DNA from: Streptomyces sp. man185 | GTDB lineage: Bacteria; Actinomycetota; Actinomycetes; Streptomycetales; Streptomycetaceae | NCBI GenBank assembly: GCA_002551355.1 | Contig: NTHE01000003.1 | Location: forward strand, 1 to 64,000 | Direction: 5' to 3' | DNA: 64,000 nucleotides | Shown: positions 19,403 through 28,153 of the stretch, one piece after another | Position numbering within the stretch: position 1 is the stretch's first letter | Layout: every line of letters starts with the position of its first letter | Notes under the pieces: model-generated | What the model saw: the letters and a program-made list of their open reading frames with translations, nothing else | What the model was told of the DNA's origin: nothing | Database searches by the model: none | Made by a program: the position numbers and the translations under genes

Positions 19403-20209
19403 GTGACATGGAGCACGCGTCAGCTGGCGGAACTCGCGGGCACGACGCTCAAGACGGTCCGGCACTACCACAGGCTGGGGCTGCTGGAGGAGCCGGAGCG
19501 TGCTCCGAGCGGCTACAAGCGGTACGACGTACGGCATCTGGTCCGGCTGATGGGCATCCGCCGACTGACCGACCTCGGCGTGCCGCTCTCCGACATCCCC
19601 ACGGTGGCCGCCGCCGACGAGCGGTCCAAGGAGATCCTGCGCGCCCTGGACGCCGAACTCGCCGCGAACATCGAGCGCCAGCAGCACATGCGCCGCCAAC
19701 TGGCCGCAGTCCTGGAGGACGGGGCCTCCCTCGACCTGCCCGCGGACTTCGGGGCCGCCGCAGCGAGTCTGCCCCGGGCCCAGCAGGACCTCCTGGTCGC
19801 GTATTCGAGCGTCCTCACGCCGACGGCGATGTCCCTCATCCGGGACCAGTACGCGCGCCCCCGGGACGACATCGCCGAGGAGTTCGAGCGGCTGCCGGCC
19901 GACGCCCCCGAGGACGTGCGCCGCAGACTGGCCGGCCACCTGGCGGCCGAGGTCCTGGCCCAGCGGGCGAGCCACTCCTTCATCACGGACCTGGACGCCG
20001 CGTCCCGCCGCAACGGCGCGCTCACCCGGTCCGTCGTCACGCAGGCCCTGGTCACGTTCTACAACGAGGCCCAGTTGGACGTCCTCCGCCACCTGCACGC
20101 CCTGCTCGAACAGGAGGAGGCCGACGGGGACGAGCAGGACGGGAAAGGTCGGCAGGATCACAGCGGCGATCCCCACCCGCACCGAGTCACCCCCGGCGCG
20201 ACAGGTTAG
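19403..20209 (+). CDS. MerR family transcriptional regulator
   Basis: The 268-residue protein has an N-terminal winged-helix DNA-binding domain (TWSTRQLAELAGTTLKTVRH, YHRLGLLEEPERAPSGYKRY), a MerR coiled coil (about 80-120) and a 150-residue C-terminal effector region without metal-binding cysteines. It therefore resembles drug- or small-molecule-sensing MerR proteins. GTG 19403 has AAAGGGA upstream. It is divergent from the peptidase gene and 78 bp ahead of the ABC exporter. Its stop lies inside the iron-box-like site; whether it controls the exporter is unknown. Confidence 0.88.
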   Translation: MTWSTRQLAELAGTTLKTVRHYHRLGLLEEPERAPSGYKRYDVRHLVRLMGIRRLTDLGVPLSDIPTVAAADERSKEILRALDAELAANIERQQHMRRQLAAVLEDGASLDLPADFGAAAASLPRAQQDLLVAYSSVLTPTAMSLIRDQYARPRDDIAEEFERLPADAPEDVRRRLAGHLAAEVLAQRASHSFITDLDAASRRNGALTRSVVTQALVTFYNEAQLDVLRHLHALLEQEEADGDEQDGKGRQDHSGDPHPHRVTPGATG

Positions 20210-20219
20210 CCTTGCCTTC
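20201..20219 (+). promoter_or_regulatory. Iron-box-like operator (DmdR/IdeR type)
   Basis: ACAGGTTAGCCTTGCCTTC matches the Streptomyces iron-box consensus TTAGGTTAGGCTCACCTAA, as I remember it, at 12 of 19 positions, including AGGTTAG and the CCT half. It lies 69 bp upstream of the ABC exporter start. DmdR1 with ferrous iron would repress from here. It is a moderate match found by eye. Confidence 0.5.
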
Positions 20220-20287
20220 GTTTGGCTGGAGGCGGCTGTCCTGAAATCACCCCTCCACTGTCCGTGACACGCTGAGGAGCAGGTGAA

Positions 20288-21979
20288 GTGGGGGCTGACA
20301 CAGCCGGGCGCGGGGTCATACGCCGCGCTGTCGCGGGACAGCGTCGGGATGTCGTCGTCGGGTCGATCCTGGGCGCCTGCCACCAGATCGGCGAGGCGCT
20401 CGTCCCCGTGCTCATCGGGCTGATCGTCGACCGCGCCGTGGTCCGCCCCGACGGGGGAGCCCTGGCGATCTGGCTGGTGGTCCTCGCCGTCGTCTACACC
20501 CTGCTCTCCTTCGGCTTCCGCTTCGGCGCCCGCGCCGGTGAACGCGCCGCCGAACAGGCCGCCCACCACCTGCGCCTCGACGTCGTCCGCCGCGTCCTCG
20601 CCCCGCACGGCGGCGCGGAGGCGGGCCGCCCGCCCGGCGCGCTGGTGAACGTGGCCACCGAGGACGCCCGCCGCGTCGGGGCCGTCAACATGGCCCTGAC
20701 CCTCGGCATCGCCGCCGTCGTCGGAGTCGTCGCGGGCGCGGTGCTCCTCCTCCGCGCCTCCCTGCCCCTCGGGCTCCTCGTCCTGATCGGCGCCCCGGTC
20801 CTGATGGCGCTCGGCCACTTCCTGGCCCGGCCCCTGGAGCACCGCAGCGAAGCCGAACAGGAACAGGCCGCCCACGCCTCCGGGGTGGCAGCCGACCTGG
20901 TTGCCGGGGTCCGCGTGCTCAAGGGCCTGCGGGCCGAGCGCGCCGCCGTCGACCGCTACCGCGCCACCAGCCAGGCCTCCCGCGAGGCCAATGTGCGCGC
21001 CGCCCGCGCCGCCGCCCTCCAGACCGGCCTGATGCTCACGCTGACCGGCTCGTTCATCGCGCTCGTCGCCCTCGTCGGCGGCCGCCTGGTCCTCAGCGAC
21101 TCCATCGGCCTCGGCGCCCTCGTCTCCGCCGTCGGCCTCGCCCTCTTCCTCCCCGGACCGATCAGCGTGCTGGCCTGGGTCGGCGCCGAACTGGCCAAGG
21201 GCCGCGTCTCCGCCGCCCGGATCGCCGACGTGCTGGCCGCCCCGGGGGAGACCACCGGCGGCACCGCCGAACCGGCCGCCCCCGCCCCCGGCGAACTGCG
21301 CCTGAACGGCCTCGGCCACGCCGGACTCGACGCCCTCGACCTGACCGTCCGCCCCGGCGAACACCTCGGCATCGTCGTCACCGACCCGGCCGACGCCCAG
21401 GCCCTGCTGCACTGCCTGGCCCGCCGCTGCGACCCGGAGCGGGGGAGCGTCGAACTCGACGGCGTACCGCTCACCGAACTGGCCCCGGCCGCCCTGCGCT
21501 CCGCGCTGCTCGTCGCCGAGCACGACGCCCAGCTCTTCGACGGCACCCTCCTGGAGAACGTCACCGCCGCCGCCCCCGCCGGGGCCGACCCGCACGCGGC
21601 GATGGACGCCGCCGCCGTCGACGAGGTGGCCTCCGCCCTGTCCGGCGGCACCGGCGGCCGGATCGGCGAGCGCGGCAGCTCGCTCTCCGGCGGCCAGCGC
21701 CAGCGCGTCGCCCTGGCCCGCGCACTCGCCGCCGACCGCGGCGTCCTCGTCGTCCACGACCCGACCACCGCGGTCGACGCCGCCACCGAGGCCCGGATCG
21801 CCGCCGGCATCCGGCGCGCCCGGGCAGGCCGCACCACCGTCCTGGTCACCAGCAGCCCCGCCCTGCTGGCCGCGACCGACCGCGTCGTCCTCGTCGACGG
21901 CGGCACGATCACCGCCGAGGCCCCGCACGAGGACCTCGTACGCGACCATCCCGTCTACCGCACGGCGGTGCTCACATGA
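20288..21979 (+). CDS. ABC exporter half-transporter with degenerate Walker motifs
   Basis: The 563-residue protein has an exporter membrane domain (six helices, residues about 20-300) fused to an ATPase domain. The Walker A position reads IVVTDPADAQALLH, with no GxxGxGKST lysine. Walker B reads VLVVHDPTTAVD, so the metal Asp is His and the catalytic Glu is Asp. The signature LSGGQRQRVALARAL is intact. It can therefore supply only the signature half of an ATP site. It pairs with the next gene, joined by an ATGA overlap. GTG 20288 has GAGGAG upstream. The iron-box-like site and downstream remnant suggest a siderophore-related transporter; a drug exporter is the alternative. Confidence 0.9.
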   Translation: MGADTAGRGVIRRAVAGQRRDVVVGSILGACHQIGEALVPVLIGLIVDRAVVRPDGGALAIWLVVLAVVYTLLSFGFRFGARAGERAAEQAAHHLRLDVVRRVLAPHGGAEAGRPPGALVNVATEDARRVGAVNMALTLGIAAVVGVVAGAVLLLRASLPLGLLVLIGAPVLMALGHFLARPLEHRSEAEQEQAAHASGVAADLVAGVRVLKGLRAERAAVDRYRATSQASREANVRAARAAALQTGLMLTLTGSFIALVALVGGRLVLSDSIGLGALVSAVGLALFLPGPISVLAWVGAELAKGRVSAARIADVLAAPGETTGGTAEPAAPAPGELRLNGLGHAGLDALDLTVRPGEHLGIVVTDPADAQALLHCLARRCDPERGSVELDGVPLTELAPAALRSALLVAEHDAQLFDGTLLENVTAAAPAGADPHAAMDAAAVDEVASALSGGTGGRIGERGSSLSGGQRQRVALARALAADRGVLVVHDPTTAVDAATEARIAAGIRRARAGRTTVLVTSSPALLAATDRVVLVDGGTITAEAPHEDLVRDHPVYRTAVLT

Positions 21980-23781
21980 CCACGCCCCAGCAACCGGCCG
22001 ACGAGAGCGCCGAGCTGCTCCCCATCGCCACCCCGGCCCGCACCCGGGCCGCCCTGCGCGCGCTGATCCGCCCGGACCGGGGCCTCGCCCTCACCGGCAT
22101 CGGCATCCTGGTCGCGGCCACCGCCGTCGGCCTCCTCGTCCAGCCGCTGCTGGGCCGGATCGTCGACATCGTCGCCGACGGCCGCCCCGCCGGGGACCTG
22201 ACCCTCCCGGTCGTCCTCCTCGTCGCGGTCGCCGTCGTCCAGGGCCTCACCACCACGCTCGGGCTGACCCGGATCGCCCGGCTCGGCGAGACCGTACTGG
22301 CCCGGCTGCGCGAGCGGTTCGTCGAACGCGCCCTGAACCTCCCCGCCGACCGCCTGGAGCGCGCCGGGGCCGGCGACCTCACCGCCCGCGTCACCGGCGA
22401 CGTCGCCCGGGTCGCCGAGGCCGTCCGCTCCGCGCTCCCCGAGATGGCCCGCTCCGTCCTCGCGATCCTCCTCACCCTCGGCGCGCTGGCCCTCCTCGAC
22501 GTACGGTTCCTGCTCGCCGCGCTCCTCGCCGTCCCCGTCCAACTGCTCACCGCCCGCTGGTACGTGACCCGGGCCCTCACCCTCTACGCCGACCAGCGGG
22601 TCGCCAACGGAGCCCAGCAGCAACAGCTCCTGGAGACCATCGGCGGGGCCGTGACCGTGCGCGGTCACCGGCTGGAGGAGCAGCACACCGAGCGCACCGC
22701 CGGACGCTCGCGCAAGGCCGTCGACCTGACCATGCGCAGCGTCAACCTGGTGCTGGGGTTCTACGGGCGGCTGCACATCGCCGAGTACATCGGCCTGGCC
22801 GCCGTACTGATCGCCGGCTTCTGGCTGGTCCGCGACGGCGCGGTGTCGATCGGTACGGCCACCGCCGCCGCCCTCTACTTCCACAGCCTCTTCGGGCCGG
22901 TCAACGCCGCCCTCGTGCTGCTCGACGACGCCCAGTCGGCGGCGGCCGGACTCGCCCGCCTGGTGGGGGTGACCGACCCCGTGGAGCAGCCGGAGCCGGC
23001 GGTGGGGAAGGCGGCCCCCGCCTCCGTACCGCATCGGCGCACCGCCCCCGAAGGCATCGCGGCCGTCGCCGTGCACGGCGTCAGCCACGCCTACGGACCC
23101 GGCCGCCCCGTGCTGCACGAGGTCTCCCTCACCCTGGAGCGCGGCGAACACGTCGCGCTCGTCGGGACCAGCGGGGCCGGGAAGTCGACCCTCGCCCGGA
23201 TCGTCGCGGGCGTCCAGCAGCCCACCGCGGGCACGGTCATCGCACCGGCGGGCGCGGGGGAACCGTCCGTCGTCCTGGTCACCCAGGAGGTCCACGTCTT
23301 CACCGGCACCCTCGCCGACGACCTCCGGCTCGCCCGCCCCGACGCCACCGACGCCGACCTGCGCGTCGCCCTGTCCGCCGTGCACGCCCTGGACTGGGCC
23401 GAAGCGCTCCCCGACGGGCTCGGCACCGTCGTCGGCGAGGGCGGCCACCGCCTCGACCCCGCCCGCGCCCAGCAACTGGCCCTCGCCCGGCTCGTCCTGG
23501 CCGACCCCGCCCTCGCCGTCCTCGACGAGGCCACCGCCGAGGCGGGCAGCGCGGGCGCCCGGGTCCTGGAACGCTCCGCCGAGGCCGCCCTCACCGGTCG
23601 CACCGCCCTGGTCGTCGCCCACCGCCTCACCCAGGCCGTCGCCGCCGACCGGGTCGTGGTGCTGGAGGCCGGGCGCGTCGTCGAGAGCGGCCCGCACGAG
23701 GAACTGCGCGACGCGGACGGGCCGTACGCCGCCCTGTGGCGCGCCTGGTCCGGCAGCCGGGCCGCCGCACCGCACCCCTGA
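21976..23781 (+). CDS. ABC exporter half-transporter with degenerate signature motif
   Basis: The 601-residue partner half-transporter has six membrane helices, then an ATPase domain with an intact Walker A (GTSGAGKST), an intact Walker B with catalytic Glu (LAVLDEATAE) and an H-loop (VVAHRL). Its signature reads LDPARAQQLALARL where LSGGQ is expected. With the upstream protein it would form one complete ATP site (its own Walker A/B plus the partner's LSGGQ) and one dead site. ATG 21976 overlaps the upstream stop, so equal synthesis is likely. The substrate is not shown by sequence. Confidence 0.92.
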   Translation: MTTPQQPADESAELLPIATPARTRAALRALIRPDRGLALTGIGILVAATAVGLLVQPLLGRIVDIVADGRPAGDLTLPVVLLVAVAVVQGLTTTLGLTRIARLGETVLARLRERFVERALNLPADRLERAGAGDLTARVTGDVARVAEAVRSALPEMARSVLAILLTLGALALLDVRFLLAALLAVPVQLLTARWYVTRALTLYADQRVANGAQQQQLLETIGGAVTVRGHRLEEQHTERTAGRSRKAVDLTMRSVNLVLGFYGRLHIAEYIGLAAVLIAGFWLVRDGAVSIGTATAAALYFHSLFGPVNAALVLLDDAQSAAAGLARLVGVTDPVEQPEPAVGKAAPASVPHRRTAPEGIAAVAVHGVSHAYGPGRPVLHEVSLTLERGEHVALVGTSGAGKSTLARIVAGVQQPTAGTVIAPAGAGEPSVVLVTQEVHVFTGTLADDLRLARPDATDADLRVALSAVHALDWAEALPDGLGTVVGEGGHRLDPARAQQLALARLVLADPALAVLDEATAEAGSAGARVLERSAEAALTGRTALVVAHRLTQAVAADRVVVLEAGRVVESGPHEELRDADGPYAALWRAWSGSRAAAPHP

Positions 23782-23826
23782 CCCCACGCACGCACCCCCC
23801 TCGCCCCGTCCCGCAACCGGCGTATG

Positions 23827-23903
23827 CCGATCGGCGCGGCACCCTGAAGTCCGCGCCGCAGCGCATCGTCACGGTCGGCCTCTCCGACCAGGACGCCGTG
23901 CTC
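23827..23903 (+). pseudogene. Remnant of an iron-siderophore-binding protein gene
   Basis: In frame with the following DsbA-fold gene, about 25 codons encode RRGTLKSAPQRIVTVGLS followed by DQDAVL. That is the conserved start of the mature domain of ferric-siderophore binding lipoproteins (RIVTVGLSDQDAVLALG in intact members, from memory). It is cut off where TGHRTSVDFFFDP of the DsbA-fold protein begins. No signal peptide or lipobox precedes it. It is most simply the scar of a deletion that removed the rest of a binding-protein gene. Confidence 0.6.
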
Positions 23904-24863
23904 ACCGGACACCGCACCTCCGTCGACTTCTTCTTCGACCCCGCCTGCCCGTTCGCCTGGATCACCTCCCGCTGGATGCTGGAGGTGGAGCGGCACCGGG
24001 ACATCGACCTGCGCTTCCGCCCCATGAGCCTCTACCTGCACAACGAGGGCAACGACCTGCCCGACTGGTACCGCGAGCTCGTCGACAAGTCGATCGGCCC
24101 GGTCCGCGTGGCCGTCGCCGGGGCGGCCGCCCACGGCGACGCCATCCTGCGCGACCTCTGCACCGCGCTCGGCACCCGCATCCACCAGCACCAGGAGGGG
24201 GACTTCGACGCCGTCGTCGCCGCCTCCCTCACGGAACCGGGCCTGCCGCCCGAGCTGGCGGAAGCCGCGCACTCGAAGGCGTACGACGACGGGGTCGCCC
24301 GCAGCCACGACGCGGGCAAGGACCCGGAGCAGGACGCGTACGTGGGCACGCCGACGATCCACGTCGACGGCACGGTGTGGTTCGGCCCGGTCCTGAACGC
24401 GATCCCGCGCGGCGCCGAGGCGGCCGAACTCTTCGACAGCTTCAGGGTCCTCGCGAACCACCCGGGCTTCTTCGAACTCAAGCGCGCCCGGTCCGGCGGC
24501 CTGTCCTACGACCGACCGGCCGGGGCCTCACGCCGACAGCGACGCCCGCACCGTCACCCGCGCCTCGTCGAACCGGGTGAGCAGCAGCCGCGCCAACTCC
24601 GGTGCGGGGCCCAGTACATCGGCCAGCACGTCCGCCCCGGCCGCCTCGGCGCCCGCCGCGATGCGGTCGGGGAGCCGGCCGGGCGCGATGACGTACGGGG
24701 CCACCGCCACCCGGTCCACGCCCTCGGCGCGCAGGGCCCGGACCGCGTCCTCGGTGCGGGGGAGGAGTGCGGAGGCGAACGCAGGCCGCACGGCGCACCA
24801 ACCGGTGTGCCGCAGCTCCCGCGCGATTTCAGCGATCACTGCGATCGCCTCCGGGTCCGATGA
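23898..24863 (+). CDS. DsbA-fold protein with read-through C-terminus
   Basis: The recognisable domain (about 210 residues) has the thioredoxin-fold pattern TSVDFFFDPACPFAWITSRW, with one Cys in CPFA instead of CxxC, then VGTPTIHVDGTVWFGPVL with the cis-Pro, and FFELKR at the usual end. It resembles the mycothiol-dependent nitroreductase/DsbA-like family (Rv2466c relatives). The frame has no stop at the family end and runs about 105 residues further as antisense to sirB. GTG 23898 is the only in-frame start close to the domain; its Shine-Dalgarno is weak. The upstream codons are the binding-protein remnant. Both ends thus look rearranged. Confidence 0.75.
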   Translation: MLTGHRTSVDFFFDPACPFAWITSRWMLEVERHRDIDLRFRPMSLYLHNEGNDLPDWYRELVDKSIGPVRVAVAGAAAHGDAILRDLCTALGTRIHQHQEGDFDAVVAASLTEPGLPPELAEAAHSKAYDDGVARSHDAGKDPEQDAYVGTPTIHVDGTVWFGPVLNAIPRGAEAAELFDSFRVLANHPGFFELKRARSGGLSYDRPAGASRRQRRPHRHPRLVEPGEQQPRQLRCGAQYIGQHVRPGRLGARRDAVGEPAGRDDVRGHRHPVHALGAQGPDRVLGAGEECGGERRPHGAPTGVPQLPRDFSDHCDRLRVR

Positions 24864-25280
24864 TCCCGCCGAGGCCAGGACGAGCCCGGTCCGGGGGAGG
24901 TCGCCGGGACGGGCCCCGGCCTCCCGCAGCCGCCGCCCCAGGGTGACGCCCAGCAGCGGGGACGGGCCGAGGACGTCGGCCTGCCGGATGCGCAGCCTCG
25001 GCAGCCGGGCGCGGGCCTCGCGCAGGACCGAGGGGATGTCGGTCTTGGCGTGGAACGCCCGGGTCAGCAGGAGGGGCAGGGCGACGACGTCGTCCGCCCC
25101 TTGTGCGGCCAGGCGCTCCAGCACCCGGGGCACGGACGGGGCGTTGAACTCCAGGAACGCGGTCTCCACACGCAGCCCCGGCCGCTCGGCACGGACCCGC
25201 TCGGTGAGCGCGTGCACGGTCGCGGCGTGCCGCGGGTCGCGGCTGCCGTGGGCGATGACGAGGAGAGTGGGACGGGACAT
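24528..25280 (-). CDS. Sirohydrochlorin chelatase-like protein (CbiX/SirB)
   Basis: The 250-residue protein starts MSRPTLLVIAHGSRDPRH, with the metal-site His of the CbiX/SirB family. The second half repeats the fold (GLVLASAGSSDPEA) where the His is replaced. It would insert iron into sirohydrochlorin to make siroheme, the cofactor of the sulfite reductase at the head of this gene run. ATG 25280 lies 8 bp after the permease stop, so it is in the operon. Its 3' end is overlapped by 336 bp of the convergent DsbA-type frame. Confidence 0.9.
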   Translation of the reverse strand: MSRPTLLVIAHGSRDPRHAATVHALTERVRAERPGLRVETAFLEFNAPSVPRVLERLAAQGADDVVALPLLLTRAFHAKTDIPSVLREARARLPRLRIRQADVLGPSPLLGVTLGRRLREAGARPGDLPRTGLVLASAGSSDPEAIAVIAEIARELRHTGWCAVRPAFASALLPRTEDAVRALRAEGVDRVAVAPYVIAPGRLPDRIAAGAEAAGADVLADVLGPAPELARLLLTRFDEARVTVRASLSA

Positions 25281-25288
25281 GGCGTGAC

Positions 25289-26215
25289 TCAGTTCTTGAC
25301 GAGGAGACCGCGGCTGCGCAGCACCCACCGCTCCAGCGGACTGAAGATCAGCAGGTCGATCGCGATGCCGACGAACAGGATGAGCAGGATCGAGAGGAAG
25401 ATCCCGGGCATGTCGAAGTTGCTGCGGCCGTTCTCCAGCAACTGACCCAGACCCAGGCCAAGTTCGGGAGACGATGCGATGATCTCGGCGGCCATCAGCG
25501 AGCGCCAGGAGAAGGCCCAGCCCTGCTTGAGGCCCGCCAGATAGCCGGGCAGAGCCGCCGGGAGCACGATGTGCCAGGTCCCGCGCAGCCCGGTCGCGCC
25601 CAGCGTGCGGCCCGCCCGGAGGAACAGCGGCGGCACCTGGTCGACGCCGGAGACCAGCCCGTTGGCGATCGAGGGCACCGCGCCCAGCAGGATCACCGCG
25701 AACATCATCTGGTCGTTCAGGCCGAGCCAGATCACCGCCGGGGCCACCCACGCCACCGAGGGCAGCGACTGGAGCCCGGACAGGATCGGGCCGATCGCGG
25801 CCCGGACCAGCTTGACCCGGGCGACCAGCAGCCCCAGCGGCGTACCGATGGCGACCGCGAGCAGGAAGCCGAGCAGGCCGCGCGAGACGCTGGTCCAGAC
25901 GACCTCCAGCAGCGTGCCCGCCAGCCACATGTCCTTGGCGCTGTCCCATACGGCGGACGGCGGCGGCAGCTTGTACACCTCGGTGACCTGGGCGCGGACC
26001 AGCAGCTCCCAGACCACCAGGACCAGTGCCACCGCCACGACCGGCGGCAGCACCTTCTGCAGGAGGACCTCGCGCACCGGGGTACGGCGGATCTGCACGG
26101 CGTCGAGCGCGTCGAGGCCGGCCTCCAGGCCCGCCAGATCGTCGGGCTTCGCGTCGACCGGTCCGGCCTCCGCGTCCGGCCGCTTCCGCCTCGACGTGAT
26201 GTCAGTGCTGGCCAT
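25289..26215 (-). CDS. ABC importer permease, sulfonate type (SsuC)
   Basis: The 308-residue permease has about six membrane helices (first at VVAVALVLVVWELLV) and an EAA-type loop (FLRAGRTLGATGLRGTWHIV). This fits the nitrate/sulfonate/taurine family. ATG 26215 has GGGAGAT nine bases upstream and overlaps the ATPase gene by 14 nt. Linkage to cys genes supports aliphatic sulfonates or a similar organosulfur substrate, by inference. Confidence 0.9.
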   Translation of the reverse strand: MASTDITSRRKRPDAEAGPVDAKPDDLAGLEAGLDALDAVQIRRTPVREVLLQKVLPPVVAVALVLVVWELLVRAQVTEVYKLPPPSAVWDSAKDMWLAGTLLEVVWTSVSRGLLGFLLAVAIGTPLGLLVARVKLVRAAIGPILSGLQSLPSVAWVAPAVIWLGLNDQMMFAVILLGAVPSIANGLVSGVDQVPPLFLRAGRTLGATGLRGTWHIVLPAALPGYLAGLKQGWAFSWRSLMAAEIIASSPELGLGLGQLLENGRSNFDMPGIFLSILLILFVGIAIDLLIFSPLERWVLRSRGLLVKN

Positions 26216-26993
26216 GTCGGCGGATCTCCCCACGCAGTTCTTCGGTGATCTCGACGGACAGCTCCGCCACGGCGGTGTCCTCGATGCGGCGCGGCTGCTC
26301 GATGTCGACCGTCCACTCCCGGGCGATCCGGCCCGGCCGGGACGACAGCAGCACGACGCGCTGCGCGAGCCGTACGGCCTCGCGCACGTTGTGCGTGACG
26401 AAGAGGACCGAGGCGTTCGTCTCCCGCCAGATCCGGGTCAGCTCGTCGTGCAGCACATCGCGTGTGATGGCGTCGAGCGCCGCGAACGGCTCGTCCATCA
26501 GCAGCAGCTGGCTGTCCTGCGCGAGCGCGCGGGCCATCGCGACGCGCTGGCGCATACCGCCGGACAGCTCGTGCACCCGCTTGCCGTACGCCCCGCCGAG
26601 CCGGACGAGCTCGAGCAGCCGCTCCGCCTCGGTGCGGCGCTCCGACTTCGGCATTCCGCGCAGCCGCAGGGCGAGTTCGATGTTCTTGCCCGCGGTCAGC
26701 CACGGGAAGAGGGCGTGCTCCTGGAACATCAGGGCCGGCCGCCCGCCGGGGGTCTCGATGGACCCCTTCGACGGGCGGTCGAGTCCGGCCACCAGATTGA
26801 GCAGCGTCGACTTACCGCACCCGGACGCTCCCAGGAGGGTGACGAACTCACCCGGAGCGACATCGAGGGTGATGTCGTCCAGCACGAGCTGCTGCCCCGT
26901 GGGTCCGGCGAAGGACTTCGAGACGTGCGCGAGACGGGCCGCGTGCTCGACCGTCGTACGGTCCTCGGCCTTGGTGAGGGTAGGGGTCGCCAT
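26202..26993 (-). CDS. ABC importer ATPase, sulfonate type (SsuB)
   Basis: The 263-residue ATPase has Walker A GASGCGKST, Q-loop MFQEHALFPW, signature LSGGMRQRVAMARAL, Walker B LLLMDEPFAALDA and H-loop FVTHNVREA. Sequence and length fit the nitrate/taurine/sulfonate class. It drives the adjacent permease. ATG 26993 follows AGGAGGTG; the upstream binding-protein gene ends 47 bp away. Confidence 0.93.
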   Translation of the reverse strand: MATPTLTKAEDRTTVEHAARLAHVSKSFAGPTGQQLVLDDITLDVAPGEFVTLLGASGCGKSTLLNLVAGLDRPSKGSIETPGGRPALMFQEHALFPWLTAGKNIELALRLRGMPKSERRTEAERLLELVRLGGAYGKRVHELSGGMRQRVAMARALAQDSQLLLMDEPFAALDAITRDVLHDELTRIWRETNASVLFVTHNVREAVRLAQRVVLLSSRPGRIAREWTVDIEQPRRIEDTAVAELSVEITEELRGEIRRHGQH

Positions 26994-27040
26994 GGTCGTC
27001 ACCTCCTGGGAATCCTTACGTCCTGCTGCGGATGGGCGGG

Positions 27041-28153
27041 CTACTTGACGCCGAGACCGGCGTCGGCGACCTCGGGCTGCCCTTCGGCCTTGAGGATCTT
27101 GTTCAGCGGGCCCAGGTCGTAGATGCCCTGGAGGTTCGGCTCCTCGAGCAGACCGGACTTCACCGAGTAACCGGCCTGCGTCTTCAGCGTCTCGGCCAGC
27201 GGGTCGTCGGTGATCTCGATGGACTCCCACGCCGGGTCCAGGATCTCCTTCGGCAGCGGCTTGCCGCTCAGCTTCTCCAGCGCCTTGTTGGCGGACGCCT
27301 TGGCCTCCTCCGGGTTGCCGTTGATCCACTTGTTGGTGGACACCGAACCCTTCAGCACCGCCTCGACCACGTCCGGGTGCTCGTCCAGGAACTTCTGCGA
27401 CACGATGATGTTCGTGATCACGAACTTCTTGTCCGGCCACAGGTCCTTCTCGTCGAGGAGCACCTTCGCGCCCTCGGAGACCAGCTTGGAGGCCGTCGGC
27501 TCGGGCACCCACGCGCCGTCCAGGTCACCGGACTTGTAGGCGTCCGGGGTCACCTTGTTGTCCGAGCGAACCACGGAGACGTCGCCCTTGCCGCTCTGGG
27601 CGTCGACCTTCCAGCCCTTCTCGGAGATCCAGTTGAGGAAGGCCACGTCCTGGGTGTTGCCGAGCTGCGGGGTGGCGATCTTCTTGCCCTTGAGGTCGTC
27701 CAGAGTCTTGATCTTGTCCGGGTTGACGACCAGCTTCACCCCGCCGGAGGCAGAGCCGGAGATGATCCGCAGCCCCTTGCCCTGGGACTTGCTGTACCCG
27801 TTGATGGAGGGGGAGGGGCCGATGAACCCGATGTCGATGGAGCCGGCGTTCAGTGCCTCGATCTCGGACGGGCCCGCGTTGAAGGTCGTGGACTCGACCT
27901 TGGTGCCGCCCAGTTCCCTCTGGATGGTGCCTTCCTGGATCCCGACCAGGGCGGTGGCATGCGTGAGGTTCGGGAAGTACCCGATCTTCACGGTGTCGGA
28001 GGAGAGCTTCTTCCCTCCGGCGGAGACGTTCGCCTTGGCGTCGTCGTCCTTGGACTCGGAGCCGTAGCCGCAGGCGGTGGCCGCCAGGGCGAGCAGCGGC
28101 AGGGCGGCGGCAGCGGCGAGGCCGCGGCGAACGGTGGAACGGTGGGCAGGCAC
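27041..28153 (-). CDS. ABC importer binding lipoprotein, sulfonate type (SsuA)
   Basis: The 370-residue lipoprotein has signal VPAHRSTVRRGLAAAAALPL with lipobox ATAC, then a mature part starting VKIGYFPNLTHATALVGIQEG, with FNAGPSEIEALNAGSIDIGF typical of NMT1/SsuA proteins. It binds the organosulfur compound outside the cell. GTG 28153 is chosen because GAGGAAAG precedes it; the open frame upstream is Pro/Arg-rich and not protein-like. A 231-bp gap separates it from cysN, so it may have its own promoter. Confidence 0.92.
   Translation of the reverse strand: MPAHRSTVRRGLAAAAALPLLALAATACGYGSESKDDDAKANVSAGGKKLSSDTVKIGYFPNLTHATALVGIQEGTIQRELGGTKVESTTFNAGPSEIEALNAGSIDIGFIGPSPSINGYSKSQGKGLRIISGSASGGVKLVVNPDKIKTLDDLKGKKIATPQLGNTQDVAFLNWISEKGWKVDAQSGKGDVSVVRSDNKVTPDAYKSGDLDGAWVPEPTASKLVSEGAKVLLDEKDLWPDKKFVITNIIVSQKFLDEHPDVVEAVLKGSVSTNKWINGNPEEAKASANKALEKLSGKPLPKEILDPAWESIEITDDPLAETLKTQAGYSVKSGLLEEPNLQGIYDLGPLNKILKAEGQPEVADAGLGVK

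Noticed and set aside
19226..21949. 907-codon minus-strand frame
   Set aside because: Antisense to the MerR and ABC exporter genes; Gly/Asp/Gln-rich, with no motif.
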